Notes: generated from the sequence alone by a model not told the origin. Counted from the first letter of the stretch, positions 9,593-18,894 are shown. The stretch is 57,675 nt of DNA from CAYFNK01 sp964474895 (GCA_964474895.1 CAYYUK010000003.1:1-57675); one strand, 5' to 3'. Program-made: numbers and translations.

Positions 9593-10939
9593 ATGTTAAG
9601 AACACATTCTTGTGGAGAACTAAACAAATCCCATGTAGGCAAGAAAGTAGATCTGAGCGGTTGGATAGACACAATAAGAGTTCTAGCAAAATTAGCCTTT
9701 GTAGATTTGAGAGATAAACATGGCATAACTCAAATAATGTTCGAGAAAAAATTCCTAAAAGACTTAAAAAACCTAAAAAGAGAATCAATAATTCATATAG
9801 AAGGAGAAGTAAAAAAGAAGCCAAAGCCAAACAATAAGCTAAAAACTGGCCAAATAGAGGTGCAGGTTACCAAATTAGAGATTCTGAACTACGCAGAAGA
9901 ATTACCACTAGAATTAGACGAATCAATAGAATCAACCGAAGAAACTAGACTAAAGTATAGATATCTGGACCTAAGAAAGCCAAGAATGCAAAAAAACCTA
10001 ATAATTAGGCACAAAGTAATCAAAGCAATTAGAGATTTCCTAGATAAAGAAGATTTCTTAGAAATAGAAACACCAATTTTATCAAAATCTACCCCTGAAG
10101 GAGCAAGAGACTACATAGTACCTAGCAGGAAATTCAAAGGAAGTTTCTATGCATTACCTCAATCACCCCAACTATTCAAACAATTATTAATGATTTCAGG
10201 ATTCGATAAATATTTTCAGATAGCAAAATGTATGAGAGATGAAGATTTAAGAGCAGATAGGCAACCAGAATTCACCCAATTAGACCTAGAAATGAGCTTC
10301 ATAGAAGAAGAAGACATATTTGAATTATTTGAAAAAATGTTAAAATTTGTATGGAAAGAAGTTCTGGGTATAAATCTAAAAATTCCTTTTGAAAGAATAA
10401 CATACAAAGAATCAATTAAAAAATATAAAACGGATAAACCAGACTTGAGAAAAAAAGAAGATCAATTCAAATTCGTATGGGTAACAGATTTTCCACTATT
10501 TGAATGGTCCAAAGAAGAAGGAAGACACGTAGCAGCACACCACCCTTTCACAGGAATCACTAAAAAAGATCTAAACAAAATAGGAAAAACGCAAGACATA
10601 ACTTCAAGATCTTATGATTTAGTCCTAAATGGGTGGGAACTTGGAAGCGGAAGCATAAGAGTAAATGATCAAAAATTACAATCAAAAATCTTCAAAGCAT
10701 TAAAAATCTCAGAAAAAGAAGCTAAACAAAAATTTGGATTTTTCCTAGATGCATTAAAATTTGCTCCGCCACATGGAGGATTTGCAATCGGATTAGATAG
10801 ATTAATTGCAATGGCAGTAGGAGAAGACTCAATAAGAGAAGTAATTGCATTTCCAAAAAATAAAGATGCAAGAGATTTAATGACAGATAGTCCATCAGAA
10901 GTTTACAAAAAACAATTAAAAGAAGTTGGAATAAAATGA
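9593..10939 (+). CDS. aspS: Aspartyl-tRNA synthetase, bacterial type without the GAD domain
   Basis: A class II synthetase that charges tRNA-Asp. The order is an N-terminal OB-fold anticodon-binding domain (residues 1-105), motif 1 with TPEGARDYIVPSR (about 168-180), motif 2 with RDEDLRADRQPEFTQLD (about 215-232), and motif 3 with GGFAIGLDRL (about 397-406). The wording of motifs 1 and 2 is that of bacterial AspRS, not the archaeal/eukaryotic branch. Bacterial enzymes are about 590 residues because of an inserted GAD domain; here TDKPDLR passes within about ten residues to FVWVTDFPLFEW, so the insertion is missing and the length is 448. The start has a TATA element 27 bases upstream. The AsnRS gene follows with a 4-base ATGA overlap. 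Acquisition from bacteria with loss of GAD is inferred. Confidence 0.93.
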   Translation: MLRTHSCGELNKSHVGKKVDLSGWIDTIRVLAKLAFVDLRDKHGITQIMFEKKFLKDLKNLKRESIIHIEGEVKKKPKPNNKLKTGQIEVQVTKLEILNYAEELPLELDESIESTEETRLKYRYLDLRKPRMQKNLIIRHKVIKAIRDFLDKEDFLEIETPILSKSTPEGARDYIVPSRKFKGSFYALPQSPQLFKQLLMISGFDKYFQIAKCMRDEDLRADRQPEFTQLDLEMSFIEEEDIFELFEKMLKFVWKEVLGINLKIPFERITYKESIKKYKTDKPDLRKKEDQFKFVWVTDFPLFEWSKEEGRHVAAHHPFTGITKKDLNKIGKTQDITSRSYDLVLNGWELGSGSIRVNDQKLQSKIFKALKISEKEAKQKFGFFLDALKFAPPHGGFAIGLDRLIAMAVGEDSIREVIAFPKNKDARDLMTDSPSEVYKKQLKEVGIK

Positions 10940-12210
10940 CATTCATTTCAATAGAAGAAGCAATTAAAAAAAAGAAAGGAAAAATAGCAATCCATGGTTG
11001 GATACATAGAATAAGAAAAATGAAGGATAAAATCTTCATCGTTCTTAGAGATTCTTCAGAAATAATTCAATGCGTAATAAAAGACCCAAACTTAGTAAAA
11101 ACTGCAGATTCATTATTAACAGAAAGTTCTTTAGAAATAGAAGGAAACATATATGCTGATAACAGAGCACCAACAAATTACGAAGTAGAAGTAAAAAAAT
11201 TAAGAGTAGTTGGTATAGCAGAAGACTTCCCAATCGGAAAAGATCAAAACCCAGAATTTCTTCTAGACAACAGACATTTATCAATAAGAAGTAGAAAGTT
11301 GGCGGCTTCATTAAAGATAAGATCAACAATTATGGGTGCACTTCATGAAAAAATAAGAAGTTTAAAATTTATAGAAGCAGAAGCACCAAGTTTTAGTGGA
11401 GAAACAAGCGAAGGAGGATCAGAAACTTTTGAAGTAAACTATTTTGGAAAGAAAGCATTTCTCACACAATCTTGGCAATTATATGCAGAAAATCTAATTT
11501 TCCCATTTGAAAAAGTATATGCTATGGCTCCTTCCTTCAGAGCAGAAAAATCAAAAACAGGAAGACACTTAACAGAATTCTGGCATTTTGAAGTTGAAGC
11601 AGCATGGTCAAACCTAAATGATATAATAAAAATAGCAGAAGAATGTATAATCTATTCAATAAAAAAAGTACTAAAAGATAATAAAAAAGATTTAAAAATT
11701 TTAGGAATAACAGAAGATAGATTAAAAAAAATAAAATCTCCATTCTCAAGAATAACTTATGATCAAGCAATTAAATTTTTACACAAAAAGGGATTTAAAA
11801 CAAAACATGGTGAAGATTTAGGAACAAAAGAAGAAAAAGAGTTAGCAAAACATTATGGTGAATTTGTAGTCGTAACAAATTACCCACTGAAAATATTAAA
11901 ATTCTATCACGGAGAGGATCCCAAAAAACTTGGAACTGGAATGAACTTCAACTTACTAGCTTCAAATGTTGGTGAACTAGTTGACGGATCACAAAGAGAA
12001 CCAGATATTAAGAAAATAAAAGATAGACTAAAAAAAGAAGGTGTAAACCTTGGTAAATCAGATTGGTACCTAGATTCAAGAAGATATGGTTCAGTTCCAC
12101 ACGCAGGATTCGGCTTAGGTACAGAAAGATTTGTTCAATGGTTGTGCAATTTAGATTCAATAAAAGATGCAATACCATTCCCAAGAACTATGAGAAGAAT
12201 TAGTCCTTAA
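10936..12210 (+). CDS. asnS: Asparaginyl-tRNA synthetase
   Basis: A 424-residue class IIb synthetase, AsnRS rather than AspRS by its motifs. It has an N-terminal OB fold (residues 1-100), GGSETFEVNYFG with LTQSWQLYAE in the motif 1-2 region, motif 2 FRAEKSKTGRHLTEFWHFE (about 196-214), and motif 3 GFGLGTERFVQWL near the C terminus followed by PFPRTMRR. AsnRS enzymes characteristically use the R-H-L-x-E-F-W form of motif 2. It shares ATGA with the end of aspS, so the two are co-transcribed and translationally coupled. Having both enzymes suggests tRNA-Asn is charged directly rather than by transamidation. Its stop overlaps the convergent ATPase gene's stop within a shared TTAA. Confidence 0.92.
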   Translation: MTFISIEEAIKKKKGKIAIHGWIHRIRKMKDKIFIVLRDSSEIIQCVIKDPNLVKTADSLLTESSLEIEGNIYADNRAPTNYEVEVKKLRVVGIAEDFPIGKDQNPEFLLDNRHLSIRSRKLAASLKIRSTIMGALHEKIRSLKFIEAEAPSFSGETSEGGSETFEVNYFGKKAFLTQSWQLYAENLIFPFEKVYAMAPSFRAEKSKTGRHLTEFWHFEVEAAWSNLNDIIKIAEECIIYSIKKVLKDNKKDLKILGITEDRLKKIKSPFSRITYDQAIKFLHKKGFKTKHGEDLGTKEEKELAKHYGEFVVVTNYPLKILKFYHGEDPKKLGTGMNFNLLASNVGELVDGSQREPDIKKIKDRLKKEGVNLGKSDWYLDSRRYGSVPHAGFGLGTERFVQWLCNLDSIKDAIPFPRTMRRISP

Positions 12211-14801
12211 CTCTTTTTTCTATTAACAAGTTTCTTCTCAATCTCTAAAGCTAAAACACCAGCTAAAGCAATCAAAATAATCTTACCCCAATCAATTAAC
12301 CCCAACGAAACCAAACTAAACATTCCAGCAAGAGGAGTATACAACAAAATAAACTGCAGACTAATAGAGCCCAAAACAGCAAAGACCAAAAACTTATTAC
12401 TAAATAATCCCACATCAATAGCACTCTTAACATTTGATCTTGCACTGAATACCAAAAATAATTCAAACATGATCAGAGTCATAAATGCCAAAGTTCTAGC
12501 TTTATCCAAATCCCCACTCAAATAACTAGGGAAAAACATAGCCAAAGTTATGACAGTACCAATTAAACCAGATAAAAACAAGAATCCATAAGAACCATGA
12601 AGAACACCATCTTTCATCTTTCTTGGTTTTCTACTCATTACACCTTTCTCAGCAGGATCAACTCCAAGAGCCAAAGCAGGGATTCCATCAGTAATCAGAT
12701 TAATCCAAAGAATTTGCAAAGGCAACAAAGGCAAGGGAAATCCAGCAAAAATGGCAGTAGCTATAACACCAATCTCAGCCAAGTTAGCAGAAAATAAAAA
12801 TCTAACAAACTTCTTTATATTATCAAATATTGCACGGCCTTCTTTTATAGCCAAAACAATAGAATGAAATCCATCATCAAGCAAGACAATATCAGCAGCC
12901 TCACGACTTACATCAGTTCCAGTTTTGCCCATTGCAACACCAACATTTGCTTTCTTCAAAGCAGGAGCATCATTAATACCATCTCCAGTCATTGAAACAA
13001 TTTCATTATTTGCTTGCAAGGCTTTCAAAACCCTTACTTTATGCTCCGGATTTACTCTCGCAAAAATATCAATTTGCTTTACCAAATGCTTTAGCCTATC
13101 ATCAGATAATTTTTCTAACTCTTCACCAACCATAACTTCAGTACCCAAACCCAACTCCCTAGCAACTGCTTGGGCAGTAGCAGAATTATCACCAGTAATC
13201 ATTACAACTTTTATTCCAGCTTTCTTACAAACATTAATAGCATTTCTCGCTTCTTTCCTTGGGGGATCCCTCATACCCATTAATCCCAAAAAAGTCATAT
13301 CTTTCTTATTTCCATTTTCAGCAAAGGCAAAACCAAGAACTCTCAAAGCATTTTTTGCCATCTTATGATTAGTATCAAGTATCTTTTCCTTCATTTTCGT
13401 AGTCAAATGAACTTTTCTTCCATTAACTAAAATAAAATTACACTTGCCCAAAACAACTTCAGGAGCCCCTTTCAAATGTAGAACTTTCTTATTTCCTTTC
13501 CTATCTAAGGTAATCATATATTTTTTAGAAGAATCAAAAGGAACTTCATCTACTCTTTCATAGCCTTCAAAACTAACGCCTCCTTTCTTAGCAGCAACTT
13601 TCAAAGCCAATTCAGTAGGATCACCAAACAAACCTTTTAATTTAGAATCATTGCACAACCAAGCACACTCCAATAATTTATCAATTCTTTTTGGGTCAAA
13701 ATTTTGGCCAGAAATAGTAAATTTGCCTTCAAGAGAATAACCTTCGCCAGTAACACCAACCATCTTCCCATCAACATAAACATGCGTAACATCCATTACC
13801 CCTGCAGTTAAAGTTCCAGTTTTATCACTGCAAACAACGGTTGTACTGCCTAACGTTTCAATGGCGGACAACTTTCTAACCAATGCCCTACTTTTAACCA
13901 TTCTCTGAGTACCTAACGCCAAGGTAATTGTAACAACGGCGGGTAACCCTTCAGGAATTGCGGCAACAGCCAAACTAACAGCTGTCATGAAATTCTGCAC
14001 TAAATCCAACCCCCTAAAGAGTCCAATAACAAATAACAAAATAACTATGCCCAATACTCCAATACCAACCTTCTTACTAAATGTTGCTAAACTTTTCTGC
14101 AATGGAGTCTCTTCAGCCTTAATCTCAGATAAAGAACTTGCAATTTTTCCAAACTCAGTTTTGCCACCAGTTCCAGTAACAACAGCTAAACCATGCCCAT
14201 AGGTAACAATCGTTCCACCATAAACCATATTTATTCTATCTGCTAATACAGCACCTTCCTTCAAAGCACCAATTTTCTTTTCAACAGGAGAAGATTCACC
14301 TGTCAAAACAGATTCATTAATCTCCATTTTTGAAGAACTCAAAATTCTAGCATCTGCAGCTGCTTTATCGCCAGTTTCCAAAACTAAAATATCTCCGGGA
14401 ACAACTTCATCAGAATTAATTGTCTTGGCAACTCCATTCCTAATAACTTTGGCATGGGGAGCACCCATCTTCTTCAACAATTCCAATGATTTCTCTGCTT
14501 TGTGCTCTTGATAAAATCCAAATAAACTATTCAAAACTACAATAGCAAAAATGACCCACCCATCAACAAACCTCTTTATCAAAAAAGAAACAACAATCGC
14601 AGCTAATAGAATATATACAAGTGGATTTTTGAATTGCCTAATAAATATTGTAAAACTAGAAACCTTTTTCAAATGAACTAAAGAGTTCCTTCCATACTTA
14701 ACCAACCTAGCCTTGGCATCTTTCTCAGATAAACCTTTCTTAGCATCAGTCTCTAAAAACTTAACAACCTGCTCCTCTTTTTTAGAATAAGCATCTTTCA
14801 T
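12207..14801 (-). CDS. P-type cation ATPase, Ca2+ (SERCA/PMR1-like) class
   Basis: An 864-residue P2-type ATPase. It shows the N-terminal cation-ATPase domain, the actuator TGES (about residue 167), the phosphorylated aspartate in DKTGTLT (about 324), the hinge TGDGINDAP (about 605), and ten likely membrane helices. The ion-site helices read PEGLPAVVTITLALG (M4), an N-x-x-E in M5, and NLITDGIPALALG (M6). These keep the acidic and amide ligands of Ca2+ pumps, so export of Ca2+ or Mn2+ is likely. The ATG at 14801 is preferred over an in-frame TTG five codons earlier because a TTTAAATAG element is centred about 26 bases upstream. It diverges from a small membrane protein with a separate TATA box. 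Family is certain; ion choice is inferred. Confidence 0.92.
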   Translation of the reverse strand: MKDAYSKKEEQVVKFLETDAKKGLSEKDAKARLVKYGRNSLVHLKKVSSFTIFIRQFKNPLVYILLAAIVVSFLIKRFVDGWVIFAIVVLNSLFGFYQEHKAEKSLELLKKMGAPHAKVIRNGVAKTINSDEVVPGDILVLETGDKAAADARILSSSKMEINESVLTGESSPVEKKIGALKEGAVLADRINMVYGGTIVTYGHGLAVVTGTGGKTEFGKIASSLSEIKAEETPLQKSLATFSKKVGIGVLGIVILLFVIGLFRGLDLVQNFMTAVSLAVAAIPEGLPAVVTITLALGTQRMVKSRALVRKLSAIETLGSTTVVCSDKTGTLTAGVMDVTHVYVDGKMVGVTGEGYSLEGKFTISGQNFDPKRIDKLLECAWLCNDSKLKGLFGDPTELALKVAAKKGGVSFEGYERVDEVPFDSSKKYMITLDRKGNKKVLHLKGAPEVVLGKCNFILVNGRKVHLTTKMKEKILDTNHKMAKNALRVLGFAFAENGNKKDMTFLGLMGMRDPPRKEARNAINVCKKAGIKVVMITGDNSATAQAVARELGLGTEVMVGEELEKLSDDRLKHLVKQIDIFARVNPEHKVRVLKALQANNEIVSMTGDGINDAPALKKANVGVAMGKTGTDVSREAADIVLLDDGFHSIVLAIKEGRAIFDNIKKFVRFLFSANLAEIGVIATAIFAGFPLPLLPLQILWINLITDGIPALALGVDPAEKGVMSRKPRKMKDGVLHGSYGFLFLSGLIGTVITLAMFFPSYLSGDLDKARTLAFMTLIMFELFLVFSARSNVKSAIDVGLFSNKFLVFAVLGSISLQFILLYTPLAGMFSLVSLGLIDWGKIILIALAGVLALEIEKKLVNRKKS

Positions 14802-14877
14802 AAAAAAAATCAACAAAACAACTATTTAAAATTACTCATTTAGCAAAATTTAAATACTTAAAAAATAAACAACAATT

Positions 14878-15336
14878 ATGACAAAAGTTATGAATGTAAT
14901 CTTTGGAATTGGTATAGCAATAATTCTTTTCTCATTAACATTGTTAGGTTTTCATGCATTTTACCCCTCACCAGAATATGACGACTTCTGTGAAAGAGGA
15001 CAAGAAATATTAAGACTAGAACAAAACATAACAGAAGAAGAAATAGCAGAACAAGAAGAATGCAGGGATAAATTTGACGATGCAAGAGACAATTGGTCAA
15101 GAAACATATTCATAATAGCAATCATAACTGGAACAGTCGTAGTATCAGCAAGTTTGGCCCTTCTATCTATGATTAGCATAAGCGCAGGAACTGCAATGGC
15201 AGGTATAGGCACAATAATCTACGGATTTATAGTTGGATTTAATGGAACGAGCGATATTCTAAGATTCATAATCGGAGTAATAGTTACAGCAATAATAATA
15301 ACATATGCAGTAATAATACACAAAAAAGCCAAATAA
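14878..15336 (+). CDS. Small four-helix membrane protein, unknown function
   Basis: A 152-residue protein with one hydrophobic helix at the N terminus (about 5-28), an acidic exposed loop with three cysteines (about 32-75), and three more helices (about 78-148) ending in a short basic tail (HKKAK). The loop contains one N-x-T site and, if outside the cell, could form disulphides. A TTTAAATA element is centred 26 bases upstream of the ATG, giving a leaderless start. It sits between the divergent Ca2+-type ATPase and a tRNA gene. No enzyme motif is visible and I do not recognise the family. Confidence 0.72.
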   Translation: MTKVMNVIFGIGIAIILFSLTLLGFHAFYPSPEYDDFCERGQEILRLEQNITEEEIAEQEECRDKFDDARDNWSRNIFIIAIITGTVVVSASLALLSMISISAGTAMAGIGTIIYGFIVGFNGTSDILRFIIGVIVTAIIITYAVIIHKKAK

Positions 15337-15381
15337 TTCTAAATTGCTAACCTTTTTAAAACTAAAATCTTCACTATCTTT

Positions 15382-15453
15382 GGCCCTATAGTTTAGTGGA
15401 TAGAATATCGGCCTTCGGAGCTGATGACCTGGGTTCGAATCCCGGTAGGGCCA
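15382..15453 (+). tRNA. tRNA-Arg (anticodon TCG)
   Basis: A full cloverleaf: acceptor GGCCCTA pairs with TAGGGCC, the anticodon stem TCGGC/GCTGA encloses CTTCGGA (anticodon TCG, reading CGA), and the T arm is CTGGG-TTCGAAT-CCCGG. The discriminator is A. There is no intron and no encoded CCA. Confidence 0.97.
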
Positions 15454-15501
15454 TAATTCTGAATCAACAAACTTAAATACAACAAAATTAATTTTCAAAT
15501 T

Positions 15502-16386
15502 ATGAGGGTAAACCATTACTTCTACGCAGGTCTAGATTTCATGTTTGACAAAAAGGGAAATCCTTGGTTCATAGAAGCGAATTTCTGGCCAGGATCAAAT
15601 ACATTCTACAATGTAATGAAAAATCATTCAGTAATAAATACCCTGACAAAACTTATGAAAAAAAACGGTGGAAACATAGCAATAATCAATTCAAAAAAAG
15701 ATAAAAAAGAAGAGACAGATAACGGAACGTGGCACTACCATACCTTCAAAAAGAAAATACCTAATCTAAGATTATGTAATGTTGAAGACAATAAAAATAG
15801 CAGATCACATTTAACAGATGTTAATGGAGAAACATTCAAACCAGACACAATTTTCAGATATAAATATCCCTTACACCCTTCATTTGATAAAAACGCTTTA
15901 GTAATAAATCCAACTAATGTAGAACATGCAGTAACAGACAAAATAAAATGTTTGCACATAGCAAAAAAAGCAGGAATAAAATTTCCATTTACTGTAATAG
16001 TAAAAAATAAAACGGACGTAAAAAGAACTATAAAAAACAATCCAGATGTCTTTAAGTCTGGCTACGTTATAAAACCAATAGCTAAATGGGAAGGAATTGG
16101 TGTTCACGTTCTAAAGAAAGGAGAAAAAATACCAAAAATAACAGAAAAGGAACTTCTAGAACAACGAATAGTGCCAAGGTTACACCATAAATGCTTCTGG
16201 GATGCAAGAATCCTTGTAGTAAATGGAAAGTTTTGTGGAGGATTCATCAGAGAGGACAAAAGGAAAGTAACAAACATATCTCGCGGAGGACACGCTGAAA
16301 TAATACCAAAGAATACTTTAAAAAAATTAAAAGCCCCTTCTCTAAAAATAGTAAAAGCAATAGACAACTATGTGAAAGAAAAATAA
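15502..16386 (+). CDS. ATP-grasp family protein with apparently permuted lobes
   Basis: A 294-residue protein with ATP-grasp motifs in an unusual order. Residues 10-31 (GLDFMFDKKGNPWFIEANFW then PG) match the segment that normally ends an ATP-grasp domain: D12, E25 and N27 would be the Mg2+ ligands. After this comes what looks like a normal beginning: a pre-ATP-grasp region (about 55-125), the nucleotide-binding lobe with VIKPIAKWEGIGVHVL (about 189-204), and DARILVVNGKFCGGFIRE (about 233-250). The protein then stops at the point where the metal-binding segment would be expected. A TTAAAT box is centred 26.5 bases before the ATG, so the start is well placed and not simply a truncation of the call. 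RimK/glutathione-synthase-like ligation of a carboxylate to an amine is the family activity; substrate unknown. Confidence 0.75.
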   Translation: MRVNHYFYAGLDFMFDKKGNPWFIEANFWPGSNTFYNVMKNHSVINTLTKLMKKNGGNIAIINSKKDKKEETDNGTWHYHTFKKKIPNLRLCNVEDNKNSRSHLTDVNGETFKPDTIFRYKYPLHPSFDKNALVINPTNVEHAVTDKIKCLHIAKKAGIKFPFTVIVKNKTDVKRTIKNNPDVFKSGYVIKPIAKWEGIGVHVLKKGEKIPKITEKELLEQRIVPRLHHKCFWDARILVVNGKFCGGFIREDKRKVTNISRGGHAEIIPKNTLKKLKAPSLKIVKAIDNYVKEK

Positions 16387-16481
16387 AAAATTTAAGTTTC
16401 TTAGAGTGATTACATACTACACTGACTTGAAATGCTTTCTTAGGAAGATTTAAAAACCAAAAATAAGTCAAATTAAAGTAC

Positions 16482-16565
16482 GCGGGAGTGCCGGAGCGGT
16501 CAAACGGGATAGGCTCAAGACCTATTAGCTTAGTGCTTACGCAGGTTCGAACCCTGTCTCCCGCA
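16482..16565 (+). tRNA. tRNA-Leu (anticodon CAA)
   Basis: A class II tRNA with a long variable arm. The acceptor GCGGGAG pairs with CTCCCGC, the anticodon stem ATAGG/CCTAT encloses CTCAAGA (anticodon CAA, reading UUG), and the T arm contains TTCGAAC. The discriminator is A. No intron and no encoded CCA. Confidence 0.96.
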
Positions 16566-16629
16566 TATAAATTAATAATTCTTTAAGAATAAACCAGAAT
16601 CAAAACACTTAAGAACACTAAATTCTAGC

Positions 16630-16669
16630 CCTAGACTATTAAAGAATGCCGAATTCTTAACAATCTAGG
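16630..16669. repeat. Imperfect 40-base inverted repeat between tRNA-Leu and the ATPase gene
   Basis: The arms pair over about 16 positions around a five-base loop (GCCGA), with one bulged A. The two non-Watson-Crick positions are C·A and A·C on the plus strand but become G·U and U·G on a minus-strand transcript, so RNA made leftward would fold into an almost unbroken hairpin. Nothing downstream on either strand needs a terminator here. It may be the core of a small minus-strand RNA or a relic of a mobile element; only one copy was seen. Confidence 0.5.
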
Positions 16670-16721
16670 ACTAATAAATAAACAATTTACTTGATTTAAA
16701 AAAGTATCGGAGAAATAAAAA

Positions 16722-18509
16722 ATGAAAAAATATGTAACGGATACGTCCGTAATAATAGAAAAAATAGCTTCAACGCTAATAAAAAAGAAAGAACTAAGTG
16801 GAACCATCATAATTCCCAATGCTGTTGTGGCAGAATTAGAAGCTCAGGCAAATAGAAGAAAAGAAATTGGATTCTTGGGACTTGACGAACTAAAAGAGCT
16901 ACAAAAGTTAAAGAAATCAAAAAAAGTAGAGATAACTTTCCAAGGTGAAAGACCAACCGTAGATCAAATAAGATTTGCAAAAGCTGGAGAAATTGACGCT
17001 TTAATAAGAGATATAGCCTACAAAGAAAGGGCAACTTTAATTACCGCAGATAGAGTTCAGGCAGAATCTGCAAAAGCTTATGGTTTAGAAGTTAAATTCA
17101 TAGAACTAAAAACACCCGTAGAAAAAGCACAGATAGAAAAATTCTTTGACGTTAAAACAATGTCAGTTCACCTAAAAGAAGATTCCATTCCAGTTGGTAA
17201 AAAGGGAGAACCTGGAAATTGGGACTTGGTAAAACTAGGAAAGAAAAAGATTTCAAGAAAAAGAATGGAAGAATTGGCAAAAGATATTGTAGAAAAAGCA
17301 AAAATGGATCCAAAATCTTTCATAGAAATTTCTAGACCTGGTTCCAGTGTAATACAATATAAAAATTACAGAATTGTTATTGTAAGAACTCCAGTAGCAG
17401 ACGGATTAGAAATCACTGCAATAAGACCAATAAAGAAACTTTCATTAGAAGATTATAAAGTACCAAAAGAAATCTTAGAAAGAATAAAAACAAAAGCAAG
17501 AGGGATTTTAATAGCCGGTGAAACGGGCTCAGGTAAATCCACTTTTGCACAAGGAATTGCAGAATTCTATAACAAGGAAGGAAAGATAACAAAAACAGTA
17601 GAATCCCCTAGAGATTTGCAGTTAAAAGAAGATATAACACAATACTCTAAAAGTTTCACATCTTCAGAAGAAATCCATGACATACTTTTCCTATCAAGAC
17701 CAGATAATATAATTTTTGATGAAGTTAGAGACACTCCAGATTTTAAATTATTCACAGACTTGAGACTGGGCGGATCAAATTGTTTAGGAGTAATTCATTC
17801 TGCATCTGCAATTGATTCTGTACAAAGATTTATTGGAAGATTAGATACCGGTATGATTCCATCAGTAATTGATACGATTATATTTATGGACTCTGGGAAG
17901 ATTGCATCAGTACTAACATTACAAATAACAGTAAAAGTTCCATCTGGAATGACTGAATCAGACTTGGCAAGACCAGTTATAGAAGTATATGATTTCATTG
18001 AAAACAAACCATCATATGAAATTTACTCTTATGGGGAACAAACTGTTGTTATTCCAGTATCTACTGAAAAATCTCCAACAATAGAACTTGCAGAAAAACA
18101 GCTAATGAGAGAAATAAGAAAATATTCAAACAAAGCACGAATAGAATTAATCTCTCAAACAAGAGCAAATCTTTATGTACCCAAAAGAGACATACCTGCA
18201 ATAATTGGAACCGCTGGAAAAAGAATTGATCAAATAGAAAAAAGTCTTGGAATAAAACTTTCAGTAAAAGAACTTGAAGAAAAAAAAGAGACAACAAAAT
18301 ACAATACTTCTGAAACAAAGAAGTATCTTATATTTGAGTTCTCAAAACATCAAGCAAACCAAAATGCAGAATTTGAATTAGAAGACAGTTTCCTATTCGC
18401 TGCAATAATTTCAAACAAAGGACAGATCAAAGTTCACAAACATTCAGAGATTGGAAGAAAACTTTTGGATGCTCTAGACACAAACAAGAAATTAGAAATC
18501 AAGACATAG
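16722..18509 (+). CDS. PIN-domain / PilT-like ATPase with KH domain
   Basis: A 595-residue archaeal protein of the PilT N-terminus class. The N-terminal PIN domain has VTDTSVIIE (aspartate at residue 7) and later acidic residues in AGEIDALIRD and TADR. A secretion-ATPase core follows with Walker A GETGSGKST (about 267-275) and IIFDEVRD (Walker B, about 327-334). A KH-like RNA-binding domain (about 485-525) contains IIGTAGKRIDQIEK. Length and domain order match the family. The role is not fixed: RNA processing coupled to ATP hydrolysis and pilus-type motor activity have both been suggested. The pilin-like gene convergent to it overlaps its stop by 11 bases. A TTTAAAA element about 25 bases upstream supports a leaderless start. 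Confidence 0.9.
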   Translation: MKKYVTDTSVIIEKIASTLIKKKELSGTIIIPNAVVAELEAQANRRKEIGFLGLDELKELQKLKKSKKVEITFQGERPTVDQIRFAKAGEIDALIRDIAYKERATLITADRVQAESAKAYGLEVKFIELKTPVEKAQIEKFFDVKTMSVHLKEDSIPVGKKGEPGNWDLVKLGKKKISRKRMEELAKDIVEKAKMDPKSFIEISRPGSSVIQYKNYRIVIVRTPVADGLEITAIRPIKKLSLEDYKVPKEILERIKTKARGILIAGETGSGKSTFAQGIAEFYNKEGKITKTVESPRDLQLKEDITQYSKSFTSSEEIHDILFLSRPDNIIFDEVRDTPDFKLFTDLRLGGSNCLGVIHSASAIDSVQRFIGRLDTGMIPSVIDTIIFMDSGKIASVLTLQITVKVPSGMTESDLARPVIEVYDFIENKPSYEIYSYGEQTVVIPVSTEKSPTIELAEKQLMREIRKYSNKARIELISQTRANLYVPKRDIPAIIGTAGKRIDQIEKSLGIKLSVKELEEKKETTKYNTSETKKYLIFEFSKHQANQNAEFELEDSFLFAAIISNKGQIKVHKHSEIGRKLLDALDTNKKLEIKT

Positions 18510-18894
18510 CTTCAACAATAGCTTCAACATCTTCACCAAGAGATCTAGAATAAGAAACGACAAACAAGTCAGATTCATGTCCCTTTAAGCTATATCCATC
18601 AGAAATTTCAACACCAAGAGAAGATTTGGTTATAATTTGATAATTCACATCATACCCCTCTTTATTCTCGACTAACAAAACATAACAATAATTATTCACA
18701 GTTTCTTCACAATCATTATACGTCTCTTCACTCCACTTCACATTGAAATCCAACACCTTCGGACTAAAATCAATACTATCCATACTACCTTTAGTTAAAG
18801 TACTACTCCAAGAAAAAAAAGTAATAAATAACATAAAAGAAAAACCTATCAAGATCACACTAATTATCAGTGGAGATACTCCTCTTTTTTCCAT
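18499..18894 (-). CDS. Archaeal type IV pilin-like protein
   Basis: A 131-residue protein starting MEKRGVSPLIISVILIGF, a class III signal peptide: a short basic leader, likely cut by prepilin peptidase between R4 and G5, then a hydrophobic helix (about 6-27) that packs in the pilus core. The rest is a small extracellular domain with two cysteines (in DCEETVNNYC) that could form a disulphide. The size and SPLI motif fit archaeal pilins (the former DUF1628 group). A TTTAAA element is centred 25 bases before the ATG. The 3' end overlaps the convergent PilT-like ATPase gene, so the two transcripts are antisense at their ends. No full pilus operon is in the window. Confidence 0.82.
   Translation of the reverse strand: MEKRGVSPLIISVILIGFSFMLFITFFSWSSTLTKGSMDSIDFSPKVLDFNVKWSEETYNDCEETVNNYCYVLLVENKEGYDVNYQIITKSSLGVEISDGYSLKGHESDLFVVSYSRSLGEDVEAIVEAMS

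Noticed and set aside
16630..16669. The inverted repeat as a transcription terminator.
   Set aside because: No T-run follows on either strand, and no protein gene ends just before it on the minus strand.
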